Assembly (NCBI GenBank): GCA_036821905.1
Contig: DAISIR010000018.1
Location: 1-51,832, forward strand
Length of the DNA: 51,832 bases
Origin: Brooklawnia sp937867175
GTDB lineage: Bacteria; Actinomycetota; Actinomycetes; Propionibacteriales; Propionibacteriaceae
Direction of reading: 5' to 3'
Shown here: positions 24,561-33,221 of the stretch, piece by piece
How positions within the stretch are numbered: position 1 is the first letter of the stretch
Layout: every line of letters starts with the position of its first letter
Position numbers and translations under genes: made by a program
The notes under the pieces: generated by a model
What the model was told of the DNA's origin: nothing
What the model saw: only the letters and a program-made list of their open reading frames with translations
Database searches by the model: none

Positions 24561-27162
24561 GCGCCGCACCTGGCCGCTGCGGGACTATCCGTCGGTCTTC
24601 TGGCTTGTCGCCGCCGTCGTGGTGGCGATCTCCCACCGCTGGGTGCCGTCGTCGAACTGGCTGCTGGTGCACCTGGTGCTGCTCGGCGCCCTCAGCCACG
24701 CCATCGTCGTTTGGAGCTTCTACTTCTGCGAGGCGCTGCTCAAGGCGCCCCCGGCCGAGCATGGGCGTCGCGACCAGTCGCGCCGCATCGTCCTGCTGCT
24801 GGCTGGTGCCACCTTGGTGCTGGTGGGCGTCCCCACCGGTGTCTGGGCGTTGACCCTGGCCGGCGCGTCGGTGGTGGTGGTCGCGGTCGGCTGGCACGGC
24901 GTGGCGATCGGACGCCTGCTGCGGCGTGCCCTGCCCGGACGTTTCCGCGTCACCATCCGCTACTACCTCGCAGCTGCCGCGAGCCTGGCCGTGGGCGTCT
25001 CGCTGGGCGCGACCCTGGCCCGCGTCCCCGATGACCCCTGGCACGGCCGGCTGCTGCTCGCCCACACCATGGCCAACCTGCTGGGCTGGGTCGGCCTGAC
25101 GGTGCTGGGCACCCTGGTCACCTTCTGGCCCACGTTGCTGCGCACCCGCATCGACGACCGCGCCGATCGGCTGGCCCGGCAGGCGCTCCCGGTGCTCCTG
25201 GCCGGTCTGATCGTGCTGGTCGGCGGCGCGCTGGTCGGGCAGCTGTGGGTCTCGGTGGCCGGCCTGGCCGGCTACCTGGCCGGTGTCGGTTGGTGGGGAC
25301 GCGCGCTGTGGCTGCCCTTGCGCACCAAGCCGCCGCGCGAGTTCGCGTCGGCCTCGGTCGGCGCCGCGCTGCCGTGGGCGGTCGTCGGGCTGGCCTGGGT
25401 CGGCGTCCTGTTGGTGGTTGCGGACGACTGGTCGGCGGTCACCGCCCAGTTCTCGCCCATCGCGGCCGTCTTCGTGGCCGGTTTCGCCGCGCAGTTGTTG
25501 GTGGGGGCGCTGAGCTACCTGCTCCCGACGATGCTCGGTGGCGGACCGGCCGCGGTGCGTGCCGCCCTGGCGTGGTTCAACAAGGGCACCACATTCCGGC
25601 TGGTGCTGGTCAACGCGGCGCTGCCGATCGTCCTGCTGCCGGTGCCGAGTTGGGTCCGGGTCACGGTGGCCGGCGTCGGGCTGGCCGCGCTGGCGTCCTT
25701 CCTGCCGTTGCTGGTGCTAGGCATCCGGGCGGGCCTGGCTGCCCGGCGGACCTCCGCCGACGAGCGGCCGGACGACGTGGCGCCGCCGAAAATCTGGTCG
25801 AGCGCGCAGTTGGTGGGTGCTCTCACCGCACTCAGCCTCGCCGTGACACTGGGCATCGGTGTCGACCCGGCTGCCGCCGGTTTCACACCTGTCGTCAGGT
25901 CGCCGGGCAAGTCCCAGGTGCAGCCCACCGGCGAAGTGGTCCGGGTGCAGGTCAGCGCCCGCGACATGGTCTTCGTGCCGAACCAGGTCAGCATCAACGC
26001 CGGTGACCAACTTGTCATCGAACTGGTGAACGACGATCCGACCACCGTGCACGACCTGGCGATCGCCGGACGCGCCACGCCGCGGCTACTGCCGGGCGAG
26101 CGGGCCGAACTTGACCTGGGGGTCATCGGTGCGTCGGTGCAGGGCTGGTGCACGATCACCGGACACCGGCAGCTGGGCATGGTTTTCGACATCGTGGTGG
26201 ACGGGGCCGGTCAAGCGGGGGGCCATGGCCAGCAAGGTTCGGTCGGCACCGCCCAGGTCCCGGTCACCGCCGACCCGGACACCCCGCTCGGCACCCACGT
26301 CGACCCGGTGCTGGCACCGTTGACCGACCAGCGCGTGCACCGCATCACGCTCACCGTCGAGGAAGTCGCACTCGAGGTGGCGCCCGGCGTCTGGCAGCAA
26401 CGCTGGACGTACAACGGCAGCTCGGTCGGCCCGACGCTGCACGGCCGGGTCGGCGACACCTTCGAGATCACCCTGGTCAACAACGGCACGATGGGTCACT
26501 CGATCGACTTCCACGCCGGGGAACTGGCCCCTGACGAGCCGATGCGTACCATTCCGCCCGGCGAATCGCTGGTCTACACGTTCACCGCGACCCGGTCGGG
26601 GATCTGGATGTACCACTGCTCGACCATGCCGATGAGTTCGCACATCGCTGCCGGCATGCACGGTGCGGTGATCATCGAACCAGACGGTCTGCTCGAGGCC
26701 GACCGCAGCTACGTGATCGTCCAGTCGGAGGTCTACCTCGGCGAGGGCGGCTCCGACGCGGCCGACGCGACCGAGGTGGACGCCGCGCAGGTCGCCACCG
26801 CGCAGCCCGACAAGGTGGTCTTCAACGGCATCGCCAACCAGTACGACCAGTTCCCGTTCCAGGCCAGGGTCGGTGAGCGGGTCCGGTTCTGGGTGCTGGA
26901 CGCCGGACCCAACCTGGCCAGCAGTTTCCACATCGTCGGGGGCCAGTTCGACACCGTCTACTTCGAGGGGGGATACCACCTGCGCCGGGGCGTCGATGCG
27001 TTCGGGCAGGCCGGCGGCGGATCGCAGGCGCTCGGGCTGCAGGCCGCCCAGGGCGGTTTCGTCGAGTTGACCTTCCCCGAGGCCGGGCACTACCCGGTCG
27101 TCTCGCACATCATGAGCGACGCCGAGCGCGGCGCTCATGGCATCGTTGAGGTCACCGATTGA
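24544..27162 (+). CDS. nirK: Membrane-cupredoxin-NirK fusion nitrite reductase
   Basis: An 872-residue three-part protein. Residues 1-440 are a polytopic membrane region like NnrS. Residues 465-560 are a cupredoxin with a full type 1 copper set: H503, C536, H541, M546 (CTITGHRQLGM). Residues 580-872 match copper nitrite reductase: type 1 ligands H652, C692, H700, M705 in GHSIDFHAG and WMYHCSTMPMSSHIAAGM; catalytic D655; type 2 ligands H657, H691; and H796 (HIVGGQF) and H855 (VVSHIM). It should reduce nitrite to NO, with the extra cupredoxin as a built-in electron donor, anchored on the outer face of the membrane. The start is GTG 24544, inside the preceding gene. Confidence 0.9.
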   Translation: MTSTGRRRTWPLRDYPSVFWLVAAVVVAISHRWVPSSNWLLVHLVLLGALSHAIVVWSFYFCEALLKAPPAEHGRRDQSRRIVLLLAGATLVLVGVPTGVWALTLAGASVVVVAVGWHGVAIGRLLRRALPGRFRVTIRYYLAAAASLAVGVSLGATLARVPDDPWHGRLLLAHTMANLLGWVGLTVLGTLVTFWPTLLRTRIDDRADRLARQALPVLLAGLIVLVGGALVGQLWVSVAGLAGYLAGVGWWGRALWLPLRTKPPREFASASVGAALPWAVVGLAWVGVLLVVADDWSAVTAQFSPIAAVFVAGFAAQLLVGALSYLLPTMLGGGPAAVRAALAWFNKGTTFRLVLVNAALPIVLLPVPSWVRVTVAGVGLAALASFLPLLVLGIRAGLAARRTSADERPDDVAPPKIWSSAQLVGALTALSLAVTLGIGVDPAAAGFTPVVRSPGKSQVQPTGEVVRVQVSARDMVFVPNQVSINAGDQLVIELVNDDPTTVHDLAIAGRATPRLLPGERAELDLGVIGASVQGWCTITGHRQLGMVFDIVVDGAGQAGGHGQQGSVGTAQVPVTADPDTPLGTHVDPVLAPLTDQRVHRITLTVEEVALEVAPGVWQQRWTYNGSSVGPTLHGRVGDTFEITLVNNGTMGHSIDFHAGELAPDEPMRTIPPGESLVYTFTATRSGIWMYHCSTMPMSSHIAAGMHGAVIIEPDGLLEADRSYVIVQSEVYLGEGGSDAADATEVDAAQVATAQPDKVVFNGIANQYDQFPFQARVGERVRFWVLDAGPNLASSFHIVGGQFDTVYFEGGYHLRRGVDAFGQAGGGSQALGLQAAQGGFVELTFPEAGHYPVVSHIMSDAERGAHGIVEVTD

Positions 27163-27175
27163 AGGGGGCGTGACG

Positions 27176-27535
27176 GTGACGGAGTTCCGGTTGAAGCGCA
27201 TCTACGCCGAGGCCGAACCGGGCGACGGGTATCGCGTCCTGGTCGACCGGCTCTGGCCGCGTGGCGTCTCCAAGCAGAAGGCCCAACTCGATGAATGGTG
27301 CAAGGACGCGGCACCCAGCCCCGAACTGCGCACCTGGTTCGGGCATCAGCACGAACGGTTCGCCGAGTTCGCCGAGCGCTACCGCGCCGAGCTGGACGCG
27401 TCCGGGGCCGCCGACGAGCTGAAACGGCGCCTGGCAGACCAGCCGGTGGTGACGTTGCTGATCGCGGCCAGGGAACCGGCGAACGATCACGGCGCGGTCC
27501 TGTTGGACGTGCTGGGTCTCAGACCCAACTCTTGA
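27176..27535 (+). CDS. DUF488-family protein
   Basis: A 119-residue protein with the full DUF488 pattern: LKRIYAEAEPGDGYRVLVDR (residues 5-24), LWPRGVSKQKAQLDEWCKD, and FAERYRAELD. YeaO-like members of this family have unknown function and often sit beside nitrite or redox genes. AGGGGG at 27163-27168 supports GTG 27176 rather than GTG 27170. It starts 13 bp after nirK and is the last gene of that operon. Its last 17 bp overlap the 3' end of the oppositely directed aminotransferase gene. Confidence 0.9.
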   Translation: MTEFRLKRIYAEAEPGDGYRVLVDRLWPRGVSKQKAQLDEWCKDAAPSPELRTWFGHQHERFAEFAERYRAELDASGAADELKRRLADQPVVTLLIAAREPANDHGAVLLDVLGLRPNS

Positions 27536-28697
27536 GCCGGTCGAAGGCCTCAGCAATCTCTTCGGCTGCCCCGGCCGTGCTGATCCGGACGAACCGCGTC
27601 CCGTCGGTAGGTGATGCCGACCCGGGACGCACGGGCGCGAAGTCGATGCCGGGCGTCAACACCACCCCGATCTCGTCGAGGGCGCGCAGGCACCAGGCCA
27701 GCGAGTCGTCGGTCAGGGCGGAGACATCCGGGTAGACGTAGAACGCGCCGTCGGGCACCAACGTGTCGGCGATGCCGATCTCGGGCAGCCGCCGCAGCAC
27801 CAGGTCGCGGTTCTCGCGGTACTTGGCGACATGGGCGTCCAACTCGACTGCGGCTTGCGGGCTGAAGGCGGCGAGCGCCGCCAACTGCGACAGCGTGGGC
27901 GTGGACAGGTTGAGGTTGCCGAGCAGCAGTTCCACCCGACGGGCCAGCGCGTCCGGCACCACCAGCCAGCCGACCCGCCAGCCTGTCATGCAGTAGTACT
28001 TGCTGAACGAGCCGACGGCCACATGGTCAGGGGAGTTCTGCAGTACCGAGGCGGTGGGTCGGCCGAACGAGATGCCGTGGTAGATCTCATCGCTGATCAG
28101 CAGCGTGCCGTGCTCGGTGCACCAATCGGCGATCGCCGCCAACCGTTCGGGCTCGATGATGGTACCGGTCGGGTTCGACGGGGACGCCACGATCAGCCCC
28201 GCAGGTGCGGCGGGCAGGGCGTCCAGCATCTCGACGGAGGGCTGGAAGCGGGTCTGCGGCCCGCAGTCCAAGTCGATCACCTGGCAGCCGAGCGCGTCGA
28301 GCACATTTCGGTACGCGGGGTAGCCGGGTCGCGCCATCGCCACCGCGTCCCCGGCATCGAACGCGGCCAGGATGATCGCAGTGAACGCCGCAGACGATCC
28401 GGTGGTTACCAGCACCCGCGTCGGCTCCACGTCCACGCCGTGGTCGGACGCGTAGTGCGCGCCGATCGCCGCGCGCAGCGACGGCAGGCCGTTGGCGTCG
28501 GTGTAGCCAAGCTGCGAGTCTGAGCCCAGCGCTGCGATCGCCGCTTCCCGCACCGCCGTCGGCGCGCCGTCGGCCGGCTGCCCCAAGCAGAGCGAGATCA
28601 CCTTCATGCCGGTCTGCCGCTTGTGGTTGGCCAGCTTCAGCAATTCCATCGCGTAGAACGGATCGACATCACCACGGTTCGAGAGTCGGGCATTCAT
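27519..28697 (-). CDS. Class I/II pyridoxal-phosphate aminotransferase
   Basis: A 392-residue fold-type I aminotransferase. SNPTGTII (about residues 170-177) is the conserved NPTG motif, LLISDEIYHGISFG carries the Asp and Tyr that hold the cofactor, and GSFSKYYCMTGWRVGW contains the PLP Lys (SFSK). RISTAG near the C-terminus has the Arg that binds the substrate carboxylate. It belongs to the aspartate/alanine aminotransferase-like group; the amino donor is not determinable. The start is ATG 28697 (MNARLSNRGDVDPFYAM). It diverges from the SorC-type regulator and converges on DUF488. Confidence 0.93.
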   Translation of the reverse strand: MNARLSNRGDVDPFYAMELLKLANHKRQTGMKVISLCLGQPADGAPTAVREAAIAALGSDSQLGYTDANGLPSLRAAIGAHYASDHGVDVEPTRVLVTTGSSAAFTAIILAAFDAGDAVAMARPGYPAYRNVLDALGCQVIDLDCGPQTRFQPSVEMLDALPAAPAGLIVASPSNPTGTIIEPERLAAIADWCTEHGTLLISDEIYHGISFGRPTASVLQNSPDHVAVGSFSKYYCMTGWRVGWLVVPDALARRVELLLGNLNLSTPTLSQLAALAAFSPQAAVELDAHVAKYRENRDLVLRRLPEIGIADTLVPDGAFYVYPDVSALTDDSLAWCLRALDEIGVVLTPGIDFAPVRPGSASPTDGTRFVRISTAGAAEEIAEAFDRLKSWV

Positions 28698-28750
28698 GAC
28701 CGGATCATCCCATGCACCCGGGCGGACAGGCGGCGGCACCCAGGGCGTGC

Positions 28751-28768
28751 GATGCTCAAAAGTGCATC
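28751..28768. promoter_or_regulatory. Candidate SorC-type operator
   Basis: GATGC and GCATC arms surround TCAAAAGT in the 189-bp divergent region between the aminotransferase and the SorC-family gene. The TGC-N8-GCA symmetry is of the sort bound by SorC/DeoR proteins, but the repeat is short. Confidence 0.3.
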
Positions 28769-28886
28769 TCGGTCGCTGGGTGGCACACACTCCAGCGCGA
28801 GGGCGTAGCTTTGGAACTAGCCACACAGCGTCCGGACGACCAAGTCCGAAGCTGCGGATAAGTGCAGAACCAGTCGAGGGGGGACG

Positions 28887-29855
28887 ATGACGGCCGGGGT
28901 GGATCACGAGCCTGATGCCGTTGGGTCGAGCCATGACCTGGCGATGTTGCGGGCCGCCGAACTCTACTACTACGGACGGCTCACCCACGCCCAGATCGCC
29001 GAGCAACTGGCGACCTCTCGCTGGACGGTCGGCCGGCTGCTGGAGCAGGCACGTGAGGTCGGCATCGTCCGCATCGTCATCGAACACCCGCTGGCCAGGC
29101 ACCACCAGCTCGAGGTAGAGCTGCGCAAGCAGTTCGGGGTGCGGGACGCGCTCGTGGTTCCCGGCCAAGCCGATTCCAGCGTCACCATGCAGGCTGTCTG
29201 CCGGGCCGCCGCGCAGTATCTGACCGCCTTGCGTCCCCGTCCCAAAGTGTTGGGCGTGTCATGGGGCCGTACCACCTCACGCGTGGCAACCGCCCTGAAC
29301 GACGGCTGGAATTCCGGGGTCACTGTGGTCCAGACGAACGGCGGTCTGGCCATGGACGGTGCCGGTCATGTGAGCGCGGCTCTGCGCACCATCGCAGAGC
29401 GGGGTCCTGGCCGGGTCAGGATGATGCCGGCACCGACGATCGTCCAATCGGTCAGCCTGGCTGGAGCGCTGGTGCAGGATCCGGCGGTGGCCGGGACGCT
29501 TGCCTTGGCGGCCAGTGCCCGCACCATCCTCTACTCGCCGGGTTCGGCGACCTCCACCTCGGTGCTGGTCGATTCCGGCTATCTGACGGTGGCCGAGGTG
29601 GCCCGGCTGCAGCAGCGCGGCGTCGCCGGAGACGTGCTGAGCCATTTCGTTGACGCGAGCGGGCGCATCGTCGACGAAGAACTGGACGCCCGCACCATCT
29701 CGATCGCCCTCGACTCGCTGCGGCAATGCCCTAACAGCATCGCCGTGGTCTCCGGCGCCGAGAAGGTGCCAGCGGCCAGGGCGATCCTCGCCGCCGGGTT
29801 GTGCACCACGATCATCACCGACGCAGAACTGGCAGCCGTCCTACTGGTCGGCTGA
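28887..29855 (+). CDS. SorC-family transcriptional regulator
   Basis: A 322-residue regulator. Residues 15-65 form a sigma-70-like HTH (AAELYYYGRLTHAQIAEQLA, then SRWTVGRLLEQAREVGIVRI), and the rest is a SorC effector-binding domain related to sugar-phosphate isomerases (VLGVSWGRTTSRVATAL; VVQTNGGLAMDG; LVDSGYLT). The family responds to phosphorylated sugars or polyols. GGGGGG precedes ATG 28887. The next gene, a glycerol-3-phosphate-dehydrogenase-like enzyme, starts 26 bp downstream and is the probable target. Confidence 0.92.
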   Translation: MTAGVDHEPDAVGSSHDLAMLRAAELYYYGRLTHAQIAEQLATSRWTVGRLLEQAREVGIVRIVIEHPLARHHQLEVELRKQFGVRDALVVPGQADSSVTMQAVCRAAAQYLTALRPRPKVLGVSWGRTTSRVATALNDGWNSGVTVVQTNGGLAMDGAGHVSAALRTIAERGPGRVRMMPAPTIVQSVSLAGALVQDPAVAGTLALAASARTILYSPGSATSTSVLVDSGYLTVAEVARLQQRGVAGDVLSHFVDASGRIVDEELDARTISIALDSLRQCPNSIAVVSGAEKVPAARAILAAGLCTTIITDAELAAVLLVG

Positions 29856-29881
29856 CTCATCCACACAGAAAGAAGGAAGCA

Positions 29882-30940
29882 ATGGCAAAGATCGCAATCC
29901 TCGGCGCAGGCATCATGGCCACCGCACTGACCACGCCCCTGACCGACAACGGCCACACCGTCGCACTCGTCGGCACGCACCTCGATGAAGAGATCGTCAC
30001 CTCCATCCAGACCACCGGGATCCACCCGAACCTCGATCTCAAGGTTCCCGCCGGCGTCACCGCCTACCAACTGGCCGACGCCGAGGAGGCGTTCGCCGAC
30101 GCCGACCTGGTCATGAGCGGTGTGAACAGCTTCGGCGTCAACTGGGTCGCCGAGCAGCTCAAGCGGCTCGTCAAGCCCGGAGCGAAGATCTTGTCGATCA
30201 CCAAGGGCATGCAGGCCGATGAGGACGGCACCCTGCACATCCTGCCCGACGTCATTCGCAAGGAATTCGGCGAACTGGCGGACCAGTGCCAGTGGGCGGC
30301 CATCACCGGCCCGTCCATCGCCGGCGAGGTGGCAGTGCATCACGACACCTGTGTGGTCTTCTGCTCCGAGGACCAGGAATACGTCTCGTGGGTGGCCGAT
30401 CTGTTCCGCACCGACCACTACCATGTCTGGACCTCCACTGACTTCATCGGCTGCGAGGTGGCGGCTGCGGCCAAGAACATCTACGCCTTCGGCGGCGGTT
30501 TCGCGGGCGGCATCCTCGACCAGCAGGGCAAGACCAACGATCGCTACGTGATGTACAACTACACTGCGGCGCTGTTCGCCCAGGGCGCCACCGAGCTGCG
30601 GCAGTTCATCAAGCTGCTCGGCGGCGACCCGGCCACCAGTGAGGGCCTCAGTGGCGTCGGCGACCAGTTCGTCACCACGATGGGCGGACGCAACGTTCGA
30701 GCCGGCCGCTACGTGGGCTCCGGGGTGGCGTTCTCCGAGGTGCGTGACGTTCACATGAAGGGCGTCACCTTGGAGGGTGTGGCCGCCATCAAGGTGGTCG
30801 GTGCCGCGTTGAAGCCGCTCACCGAGCGCGGCGTGATCGCGCCTGAGGACTTCCCGTTCTGCCGCTACCTGTACCAGATCATCGCGGAGGACGCTCCGTT
30901 GGTGATGCCGTGGCACAAGTTCTTCGGCGGCGAGAAGTAG
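29882..30940 (+). CDS. GpsA-like NAD(P)-dependent dehydrogenase
   Basis: A 352-residue protein with the Rossmann start KIAILGAGIMATALTTPL and the GpsA-type patterns SITKGMQADEDGTLH, AITGPSIAGEVA and GCEVAAAAKNIYAFGGGFAGG, where the Lys in AAAKN is the catalytic position. GMQ and GPS motifs are conserved, but residues 60-110 and the C-terminus differ from housekeeping GpsA. With a SorC regulator directly upstream it is more likely a catabolic polyol- or sugar-phosphate dehydrogenase than the lipid-synthesis enzyme. GAAGGAAGC precedes ATG 29882. No kinase or transporter accompanies it here. Confidence 0.88.
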   Translation: MAKIAILGAGIMATALTTPLTDNGHTVALVGTHLDEEIVTSIQTTGIHPNLDLKVPAGVTAYQLADAEEAFADADLVMSGVNSFGVNWVAEQLKRLVKPGAKILSITKGMQADEDGTLHILPDVIRKEFGELADQCQWAAITGPSIAGEVAVHHDTCVVFCSEDQEYVSWVADLFRTDHYHVWTSTDFIGCEVAAAAKNIYAFGGGFAGGILDQQGKTNDRYVMYNYTAALFAQGATELRQFIKLLGGDPATSEGLSGVGDQFVTTMGGRNVRAGRYVGSGVAFSEVRDVHMKGVTLEGVAAIKVVGAALKPLTERGVIAPEDFPFCRYLYQIIAEDAPLVMPWHKFFGGEK

Positions 30941-30951
30941 GTCTGTTTCGT

Positions 30952-31021
30952 CGGACGGCCCGACCGGCAGGATGGTGGTCTGTAGTCGCTGCACACCGTT
31001 CTGCTCGGTTCGGGTCGTCCG
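30952..31021. terminator. Long imperfect inverted repeat after the gpsA-like gene
   Basis: CGGACGGCCCGACCGGCAG (30952-30970) and CTGCTCGGTTCGGGTCGTCCG (31001-31021) pair over about 19 bases with one mismatch and two bulges, around a 30-base loop. It starts 12 bp after the gpsA-like stop, 215 bp before nrfH. A bidirectional terminator or a structured 3' end is the simplest reading. The loop is unusually long for an intrinsic terminator. Confidence 0.45.
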
Positions 31022-31235
31022 CTGGTTGCGCTGCCCGGCTTCGGTGCGCCGACCACCGGTCGAGGTCAGGACGAGACACCCCCGCGCCAGCAGGACAGCA
31101 GCTGATCACGTTCGGCTCTGCCGCCCCGCGCAGGCGCGGCTGTGGCTACACTGTGTTTAACCTGTTGGTAAGTCTGGCAACGTCGGTAGAAATACCTCAG
31201 GGTCACTTTTCGCAACGGTGCGGAGGAGGGCGTCA
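31022..31235. promoter_or_regulatory. Upstream region of the nrfHA operon
   Basis: No gene is visible here. From about 31145 the sequence becomes AT-richer (around GTTTAACC, TTGGTAAG and TAGAAATACC), as expected for the promoter of the nitrite reductase operon. I could not pick a convincing -35/-10 pair or an FNR/CRP-like site. CCGCGC-AG-GCGCGG at 31126-31139 is a further small palindrome. Confidence 0.4.
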
Positions 31236-31733
31236 ATGTTGCAGTGGATCAAAGACCGCTGGCTTGACTTCACCCGCGCGTTCACCGGTTGGATGGGCGT
31301 GACGCTCGCCGCGCTGATCGGCATCATTCTCGGAGTCGGCATCTTCACCATGTACTACGCCGGCTTCACCAGCTACTTCGGCAACGACCCGGCAACCTGC
31401 AACCAGTGTCATGCGATGAACGAGCAGTACAACGCCTGGCAGAAGGGCAGCCATGCCGACGTCGCAGGCTGCAACGACTGCCATGCTCCGCACGACAACC
31501 TGGTCGCGAAATACGCGAACAAGGCAGAGAACGGCTTCATGCACTCGCTGAAGTTCACTTTGCAGAACTATCCCGAGAACATCGAGATCCGAGAGCACAA
31601 CCGCCGAGTGACCGAGGCCGCCTGCGTCTACTGCCACGGCAACTTCGTCGACCAAGTCAAGAACGACTCCAACCACAGGGGCGAGACCCTTTCCTGCATC
31701 CGGTGCCACGACGGCGTGGGACATATGAGGTGA
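31236..31733 (+). CDS. nrfH: Tetraheme quinol dehydrogenase subunit NrfH
   Basis: A 165-residue NapC/NirT-type cytochrome c. One N-terminal membrane helix (residues 15-38, MGVTLAALIGIILGVGIFTM) is followed by four CxxCH heme sites: CNQCH, CNDCH, CVYCH and CIRCH. NrfH takes electrons from menaquinol and passes them to NrfA, and here precedes nrfA by 4 bp. GGAGGAGGG precedes ATG 31236; an in-frame start 18 bp upstream is less well placed. The MHSLKFTLQNYPENIEI stretch matches the family. Confidence 0.95.
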   Translation: MLQWIKDRWLDFTRAFTGWMGVTLAALIGIILGVGIFTMYYAGFTSYFGNDPATCNQCHAMNEQYNAWQKGSHADVAGCNDCHAPHDNLVAKYANKAENGFMHSLKFTLQNYPENIEIREHNRRVTEAACVYCHGNFVDQVKNDSNHRGETLSCIRCHDGVGHMR

Positions 31734-31737
31734 ACAG

Positions 31738-33207
31738 ATGAGTACTGACAGTTCCCAGAACACTGAGCAGACGTGGACCGGTCCGCGCAAGCGGTGGGTG
31801 CCCATCGTCGTGCTGATCGTGGTCGCCATCGCGGCGGCAGCCCTGACTTGGCTGTTGACCACGATCTTCACGCATCGTCAAGAGGCGACCCAGCCGTTCA
31901 CCCAGGTCGTCGAGATCACCGAGACAACCTATGATCCCACCGTCTGGGGGCAGAACTTCCCGCTGCAGTATGAGGGCTTCCGGGCCACCGTCGAGTTCGA
32001 CGAGGCGGAGATGGTTCCCAACGACCCGCCCAACACCGCCGACGACCAGCGCGGCGCCTTCCTCACCCAGAGCAAGCTGGCGATCGAGCCCCGGCTGGTC
32101 AGCATCTGGAAGGGGTACGCATTCTCGGTCGAGTACCGCGAACCGCGCGGGCACGAATGGATGCTGATCGACCAGCAGTGGACGCACCGCCAGACCAACT
32201 TCAATCAGGTTGGCGCCTGCCTGAACTGCCATGCGTCGTTGCCCGAGATCATGGATTCGCTCGGCGACGGCGACCAGGCCGCGGGTTGGGCCGCGATGAA
32301 CAAGCTGCCCTACGGCGAGGCCGTCCAGCACGCCTCCGGCCCGGTCGCCTGCATCGACTGCCATGAGCCCGGCACCATGAAGCTGCGGATCACCCGTCCG
32401 GCCTTCGTCGAGGGCATCAAGGAATTCAAGGCCAGCCAGGGTATCGCCGACTACGACGTCAACCGCGACGCCACCAACCAGGAGATGCGCGCCTACGTCT
32501 GCGCCCAGTGCCACGTCGAGTACTACTTCAAGGGCGAAGAGAAGACCCTGACCTTCCCGTGGGACGAGGGCCTGACCGTCAACGACGCCATCAGCTACTT
32601 CGACAAGGTCGGATTCAGTGACTTCAAGCACACCACCACCCAGGTGAGCCTGATCAAGGCTCAGCATCCCGACTTCGAGACCTGGTCGCAGGGCATCCAC
32701 GCGAGCAACGGCGTGACCTGTGCAGACTGCCATATGTCATACATGCGTGAGGGTGCTGCGAAGATCTCCGACCACCAGATCGCCAGCCCGCTGCGCAGCG
32801 AGGCCACCATCAACCAGTCCTGCCTGACCTGCCATCACTCCAGTGCGGCCGAGATGCAACAGCGCGTCGACACCATCCAGCAGCGCTGGGACGATGCGAA
32901 GAACGTCTCCTTCACCGCAGTGCAGGCGCTGATCGATGACCTCACCGCGGCCGTCGCCGACGGCAAGGCGACCCCGGAACAGCTGGCCAAGGCCGGCGAT
33001 TTCCAGCGCAAGGCGCAGTACATCGTCGACTACTCGATGTCGGAGAACTCTCGCGGCTTCCACGCGCCGGCGTACTCGATTTCGATCCTGAACCAGGCGA
33101 CCGACTATGCTCGCTCCGGCCAGCTGGTGCTGCGGGGTGTCGACGTCGACAACGCTCGCGGTCCGGAAACCTACGACATCCAGCCAGTTGAGCCTCCTGC
33201 CCGGTGA
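31738..33207 (+). CDS. nrfA: Pentaheme ammonia-forming nitrite reductase NrfA
   Basis: A 489-residue cytochrome c552-type enzyme reducing nitrite to ammonium. One N-terminal helix (residues 20-42) anchors or exports it. Five CxxCH sites lie at 161-165, 205-209, 255-259, 328-332 and 362-366. The first, which binds the catalytic heme, is CLNCH, not the CxxCK of the classical enzyme, so the protein belongs to the CxxCH variant group. CAQCHVEYYF and SLIKAQHPDFETW keep the conserved active-site Tyr, Gln and His residues. It forms the NrfHA complex with the gene before it and depends on the cytochrome c maturation genes behind it. Confidence 0.95.
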   Translation: MSTDSSQNTEQTWTGPRKRWVPIVVLIVVAIAAAALTWLLTTIFTHRQEATQPFTQVVEITETTYDPTVWGQNFPLQYEGFRATVEFDEAEMVPNDPPNTADDQRGAFLTQSKLAIEPRLVSIWKGYAFSVEYREPRGHEWMLIDQQWTHRQTNFNQVGACLNCHASLPEIMDSLGDGDQAAGWAAMNKLPYGEAVQHASGPVACIDCHEPGTMKLRITRPAFVEGIKEFKASQGIADYDVNRDATNQEMRAYVCAQCHVEYYFKGEEKTLTFPWDEGLTVNDAISYFDKVGFSDFKHTTTQVSLIKAQHPDFETWSQGIHASNGVTCADCHMSYMREGAAKISDHQIASPLRSEATINQSCLTCHHSSAAEMQQRVDTIQQRWDDAKNVSFTAVQALIDDLTAAVADGKATPEQLAKAGDFQRKAQYIVDYSMSENSRGFHAPAYSISILNQATDYARSGQLVLRGVDVDNARGPETYDIQPVEPPAR

Positions 33208-33221
33208 CCTCAACTTAGGAC

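Noticed and set aside
31126..31139. CCGCGC-AG-GCGCGG as a terminator before nrfH
   Set aside because: A two-base loop and no T-run make an RNA hairpin unlikely, and it sits within the probable promoter region.
31145..31235. FNR/CRP-type site before nrfH
   Set aside because: No adequate TTGAT-N4-ATCAA or TGTGA-N6-TCACA match could be found by eye.
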